64,000 nucleotides of DNA from RPRB01 sp035519675. Its GTDB lineage: Bacteria > Myxococcota > Myxococcia > Myxococcales > Myxococcaceae. The translations under genes and the position numbers were made by a program. The notes under the pieces were generated by a model. It did not search any database. It was not told where the DNA came from and saw nothing but the letters and a program-made list of their open reading frames with translations. This document shows positions 60,943 to 64,000 of this stretch, in pieces. Position 1 is the first letter of the stretch. Each line of letters begins with the position of its first letter. The stretch lies in the NCBI GenBank assembly GCA_035519675.1, contig DATIWB010000001.1, forward strand, positions 1 to 64,000, in the 5' to 3' direction.

Positions 60943-61100
60943 GGGCGGCCGCCGTCGAGGTCCAGGTCATGGTGTCGTCAGGCGGCAATGGTCGGCGAGG
61001 TCAGGGCGGCCGCGCTCAGTCGGGCGGCCGCCGTCGAGGTCCAGGTCATGGTGTCGTCAGGCGGCAATCGTCGGCGGGGTCAGGGCGGCCGCGCTCAGTC
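60943..61100. repeat. 79-bp direct tandem duplication with four NotI-type palindromes
   Basis: Copy 1 is 60943-61021 and copy 2 is 61022-61100; they differ at only two positions. Each unit contains GCGGCCGC twice (one near its start, one near its end), so the octamer occurs four times in about 150 bp. The block fills the space between the convergent zntB-like and pqiC genes. Short frames crossing it translate to repetitive sequence and are not genes. The two-base divergence implies a recent duplication or ongoing correction. Confidence 0.9.
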
Positions 61101-61132
61101 AGGGTGGGTGACCGTCCATGCCCTACGGGCTG

Positions 61133-61732
61133 CTAGCGCGCCGTCGTCCCGCCCAGCTCCCCGGCGATCTGTCGTGACAGCTGCTCCATCACCCGGCTGA
61201 GCGCGGGGGCCACCTCGGCCGGAGCACCCGACCCCGCGTTCTCGGTGAGCCGCGTCCGGTGCGTCCGCTCCGGCTGATCGACCCCGGCGGGCAGCACGAA
61301 CCACACCGCGTCCAGGGCCACCTGCCCCGAGAGGTCCAGCCAGTTCACCGCGACCACCACCGTCCGCTCGGCGGCGAGCCCCGGCATGGCGTCCCCGAGC
61401 ACCTGCGCGTCCGACACCTGCGCCCCCAGGTCCTGGACCAGCGTGTTCCGGAGCAGGGCATCCAGCGGCTCGACCCAGCGGTCGTACTCCTCCACCGCCA
61501 CCGTGTGCTCGCCCGTCCGGCGAACCAGCTGGGGCCGGTCCACGCCCTCGGGCAAGGTCACCGGCGCCACCCGGACGCGGAGCGCCGGCCCGGCCCCGCC
61601 GCCGCCGCCCTGCCCCTCGGGGGGAGAGAGCGTGGAGAGGGTGTAGAACCGCGACGCCGGCGAGCTGCCGAGACACCCAGCGCCGCCAAGCACGACCAGC
61701 GCCAGGCACACCACCTTCCCCCGGGCGCTCAC
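61133..61732 (-). CDS. pqiC: PqiC-like lipoprotein (ABC-type transport auxiliary family)
   Basis: A 199-residue lipoprotein. Signal MSARGKVVCLALVVLGGAGC, with the lipidated Cys at residue 20, then SRFYTLSTL, the usual opening of the PqiC/DUF330 family. VTLPEGVDRPQLVRRTGEHTVAVEEYDRWVEPLDALLRNTLVQDL completes the signature. In E. coli PqiC is an outer-membrane lipoprotein that docks the PqiB tube. The GTG start overlaps the pqiB stop. Confidence 0.9.
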   Translation of the reverse strand: MSARGKVVCLALVVLGGAGCLGSSPASRFYTLSTLSPPEGQGGGGGAGPALRVRVAPVTLPEGVDRPQLVRRTGEHTVAVEEYDRWVEPLDALLRNTLVQDLGAQVSDAQVLGDAMPGLAAERTVVVAVNWLDLSGQVALDAVWFVLPAGVDQPERTHRTRLTENAGSGAPAEVAPALSRVMEQLSRQIAGELGGTTAR

Positions 61733-63327
61733 GGCCGCTTCCCCTGGATCAGCGCCTCGGGGTGCCGCTCCAGGTAGTCGGTCAGCAGGCGCACCGAGCG
61801 CGAGGCCTCGCGCAGATCGCGCACCGCCCGCGGCAGGTCGCCCGACCCGGTGGTGGAGCTCCCGAGGAGCCCCGAGGAGGCCGACAGCGTCCGCTCCAGC
61901 TGCGTCGACGCCGCCTGGAGGCTTTGCATCGTCGGCCCGATGTGGGTGCTCGCCTCGCGGCTCAGCAGGTCGAGGTTCTTGAGGGTGTCTGCCAGCTCGG
62001 GCGAGCGGAGCACCTGGTTCGCTCCCTGCACCATCTGCCGCGCATCGGCCAGGAGCCGGTTCGCGGACTCGGTGATGTCGTCGAACCCGTTCCCCGGCAC
62101 GGTGGGGAGCTCCGGATGCTCTCCGCCGAAGCTCAGGCGGGCCCGCGGAGCGTGCGGATGGAAGGCGAGTGACACCACCTTGTGCCCGGTCAGCAGGCTC
62201 GCCGTCTCCAGCTCCGCACGGAGCCCCCGGGCGACCAGCACGGCCATCTGCCCGTCCGATGACTGCTGCAGCTGCTGACCTTCGGTGGGCAGCTCGCCCC
62301 GGTGGAGGAGCACCCGCTCGGGATCGAGCGTCAAGGTCAGCGGCACCCGCAGCCGCCCGGCGTCGCCTTCGAGGTGGACGTCGGTGACCTGCCCCACCCG
62401 GATGCCCAGCAGCTCCACCGGCGTCCCCAGGTCCACCCCGCGCACCGAGCCACCGAAGTGGACCAGGTACGAGACCTGCGGCCCGTAGGGCGTGACCTGG
62501 GCGGCGTCCTTGTCCGGGTAGAGCTCGAACTCGGTCTCCTTGGGGCTCGGAGGGTCGCTCGCCCCCTCGGGGCGGGTGTCGAAGGCGATTCCGCCCAGGA
62601 TGACCGCCTGGAGCGACTCGGCCCGCGCCTTGAAGCCTGCGCCCCCGGTGCTGACCTCGATGCCCGAGGCGTTCCAGAAGCGAGTCTCGGGCCGGACGAG
62701 CTGGTCATGCGGCGCACGGACGAAGACGTTCACCGCCACGCTCTGGGAGTCCTGGGAAAGGGTCGCCCCCAGCACCTCGCCCACCGGCACGCCGCGGTAG
62801 TAGACCGGCGAGCCGCGGCTCAGCGAACCGAGGCTTCTGGCCCGCAGCACGAAGGTCCTCCCCTCGCCGGACGGCGGGAGCACCGGCGGCTCCTCCAGGC
62901 CCTCGAACCGCTCGGTCCGCCGTCCTGCCTCCGTTCCCGGCTCCATCTCGATGTACACCCCGGAGAAGAGGGTCCCCAGGCCCGAGACCCCGCCCACCCC
63001 GAGCCGCGGCCGCACCACCCAGAACCGGGTCCCGGTGGTCAGGTGGTCCGCGAGATCGCTGCGCATCCGGCCGTGCACTTCGACGTGGCTCAGGTCGCGG
63101 CTGAGGTCGAGGAACTCGACCAGGCCCACCTCGACGTTGCGGAGCATGATCCGCGTGCGCCCCGCCTCGACGCCCTCGGCGCTGGCAAAGGTGATGGTGA
63201 TCAGCGGCCCGCGCTGGCTGTAGGTCCTGAACCCCAGCCAGCCGGCGATCGCCACCGCGGCGATCGGCACCAGCCAGATGGGCGCGAACCGCCGTCGCTG
63301 GACGCGCGCCTCGCGAACCTCGGTCAT
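61729..63327 (-). CDS. pqiB: PqiB-like MCE protein
   Basis: A 532-residue protein with one N-terminal membrane helix (WLVPIAAVAIAGWLGF) and three MCE domains (openings ITITFASAEGVEAGRTRIMLRNVEVG; RTFVLRARSLGSLSRGSPVYYRGVPVG; SYLVHFGGSVRGVDLGTPVELLGIRVG). A C-terminal helical region (about 420-530, SANRLLADARQMVQGANQVL) forms the needle part. PqiB hexamers make a periplasm-spanning tube for lipid transport in E. coli. The ATG overlaps the pqiA stop. Confidence 0.92.
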   Translation of the reverse strand: MTEVREARVQRRRFAPIWLVPIAAVAIAGWLGFRTYSQRGPLITITFASAEGVEAGRTRIMLRNVEVGLVEFLDLSRDLSHVEVHGRMRSDLADHLTTGTRFWVVRPRLGVGGVSGLGTLFSGVYIEMEPGTEAGRRTERFEGLEEPPVLPPSGEGRTFVLRARSLGSLSRGSPVYYRGVPVGEVLGATLSQDSQSVAVNVFVRAPHDQLVRPETRFWNASGIEVSTGGAGFKARAESLQAVILGGIAFDTRPEGASDPPSPKETEFELYPDKDAAQVTPYGPQVSYLVHFGGSVRGVDLGTPVELLGIRVGQVTDVHLEGDAGRLRVPLTLTLDPERVLLHRGELPTEGQQLQQSSDGQMAVLVARGLRAELETASLLTGHKVVSLAFHPHAPRARLSFGGEHPELPTVPGNGFDDITESANRLLADARQMVQGANQVLRSPELADTLKNLDLLSREASTHIGPTMQSLQAASTQLERTLSASSGLLGSSTTGSGDLPRAVRDLREASRSVRLLTDYLERHPEALIQGKRP

Positions 63328-64000
63328 CCGGTCCTCCGCTCCACCGCGTCCCACATCAGCCGCGGGTCGAAGGCCTCGGCGGCGAACATGGTGACCACCA
63401 CCACCGCGGCAAACGCCACCGCTCCCGCCTTCGCCTCCACCGTGGCCAGCACCCCGAACTGCACCAGCGCCACCAGGAGCGAGATCATGAAGATGTCGAT
63501 GTTGGACCAGCGCCCGATGGCGTCGACCCAGCGGTAGAGGCGGGTCCGGAAGCGCAGCGCCCATCGCCAGCGCTGCCGGACCGAGACCACGAACCAGGTC
63601 AGGCTGACCAGCTTCAGCACCGGGACCAGGACGCTGGCGAAGAGGACGATCAGCGCCAGCGGCCAGTAGCCACGCCGCACCAGCTCACCGATGCCGGTGA
63701 GGATGGTGTTGGGGTTGGGCCGCCCCAGCCGACCCACCGCCATGATGGGGAGGATGTTGGCCGGCAAGTAGAGCGCCGCTCCGGCGATGACCAGAGCCAC
63801 GGTGCGGTCGAGGCTGTCAGGCTTGCGACGCCGCAAGGGGGTCCGGCAGCGGGGGCAGCGCGCGCCCTCGGAGAGCCCGGTCACGAGGTCACACTGCGGA
63901 CAGGCCAGCGTCGGCCCGGGCGACACGGGGCGCGGGGCCTGGATCGAGTCCCACACGTGCCGGCGATCCAGCGCCTGGTCGACCAGGAAGGTGAGGAAGG
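63324..64000 (-). CDS. pqiA: PqiA-like membrane protein, 5' end outside the window
   Basis: The frame is open to base 64000 and its first visible residues (FLTFLVDQALDRRHVWDSIQAP) look like the linker between the two halves of PqiA, so the real start is off the window. The visible C-terminal half has a CPQC...CPRC metal-type finger and four membrane helices (TVALVIAGAALYLPANILPIMAVG; ALIVLFASVLVPVLKLVSLTWF; NIDIFMISLLVALVQFG; GAVAFAAVVVVTMFAAEAFDPRLMWD). A GTG at 63956 could start a short product, but the conserved sequence before it argues against this. Confidence 0.85.
   Translation of the reverse strand, partial: FLTFLVDQALDRRHVWDSIQAPRPVSPGPTLACPQCDLVTGLSEGARCPRCRTPLRRRKPDSLDRTVALVIAGAALYLPANILPIMAVGRLGRPNPNTILTGIGELVRRGYWPLALIVLFASVLVPVLKLVSLTWFVVSVRQRWRWALRFRTRLYRWVDAIGRWSNIDIFMISLLVALVQFGVLATVEAKAGAVAFAAVVVVTMFAAEAFDPRLMWDAVERRTG

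Noticed and set aside
60908..61200. Two short plus-strand frames across the tandem repeat
   Set aside because: They consist of the repeated unit, have no ribosome site and read as repetitive Arg/Ala/Gly sequence.

Overview
The window is very GC-rich (about 70%) with dense, often overlapping genes. It carries a full type II secretion operon, gliding-motility (Glt-type) envelope genes, several sigma54 activators (one with FHA domains), PilZ and many lipoproteins and beta-barrels. Together these point to a chromosome segment of a myxobacterium (Myxococcota, probably the Myxococcus/Cystobacter side). This taxonomy is an inference from gene content. I found no rRNA, tRNA, CRISPR array, insertion sequence or prophage gene.

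Layout. 1-2242 (minus): start of an unknown membrane protein, a HAD/App1-like phosphatase and plsX. 2243-2901 is non-coding and contains a striking AT-rich 29-bp inverted repeat. 2902-6443 (minus): two beta-barrel proteins and a TPR protein in the order of the M. xanthus gliding genes gltA-gltB-gltC, with a divergent lipoprotein gene. 7178-13729: small envelope and unknown proteins (DUF192, PilZ, a membrane HEXXH/TPR protein, DUF2505, two NTF2-like proteins, a ParB-like protein, DUF4397). 13896-31091 (plus): an NtrC-type response regulator, then a type II secretion operon gspC-D-E-F-(small membrane ORF)-G-H-I-J-K-L-M-N, then a double-FHA sigma54 activator. A textbook -24/-12 promoter lies just before gspC, so the secreton appears to be sigma54-driven. 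31317-34272: M50-like peptidase, metallo-beta-lactamase-fold hydrolase, PfpI-like protein and a GNAT acetyltransferase. 34269-38590 (minus): parC-parE (topoisomerase IV). 38797-43509 (plus): SppA protease fused to an N-terminal barrel-like domain, a divergent Rho and a small membrane protein. 43576-45937 (minus): a FliH/FliI/FliJ-like (SctL/SctN/SctO) trio with no other export genes in view. 46498-53053 (plus): a LolCDE-like ABC transporter (ATPase plus two FtsX-type permeases), a LolA-like periplasmic protein and an outer-membrane barrel in one tight operon. 53822-59844 (plus): glutamate synthase gltB-gltD with a candidate promoter and leader hairpin. 59949-60938: ZntB/CorA-type transporter. 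60943-61100: a 79-bp tandem duplication. 61133-64000 (minus): pqiC-pqiB-pqiA, with pqiA running off the window.

The main theme is the cell envelope: protein secretion, gliding barrels, lipoprotein or lipid transport (Lol-like and Pqi) and envelope proteolysis, mixed with core housekeeping genes. The most promising lightly described units are the five-gene ABC/LolA/barrel operon, the SppA-barrel fusion, the two-regulator sigma54 control of the secreton and the unusual pseudopilin and secretin tails. Note that 'gltB' names two unrelated genes here: a gliding barrel near 5 kb and glutamate synthase at 54-58 kb.
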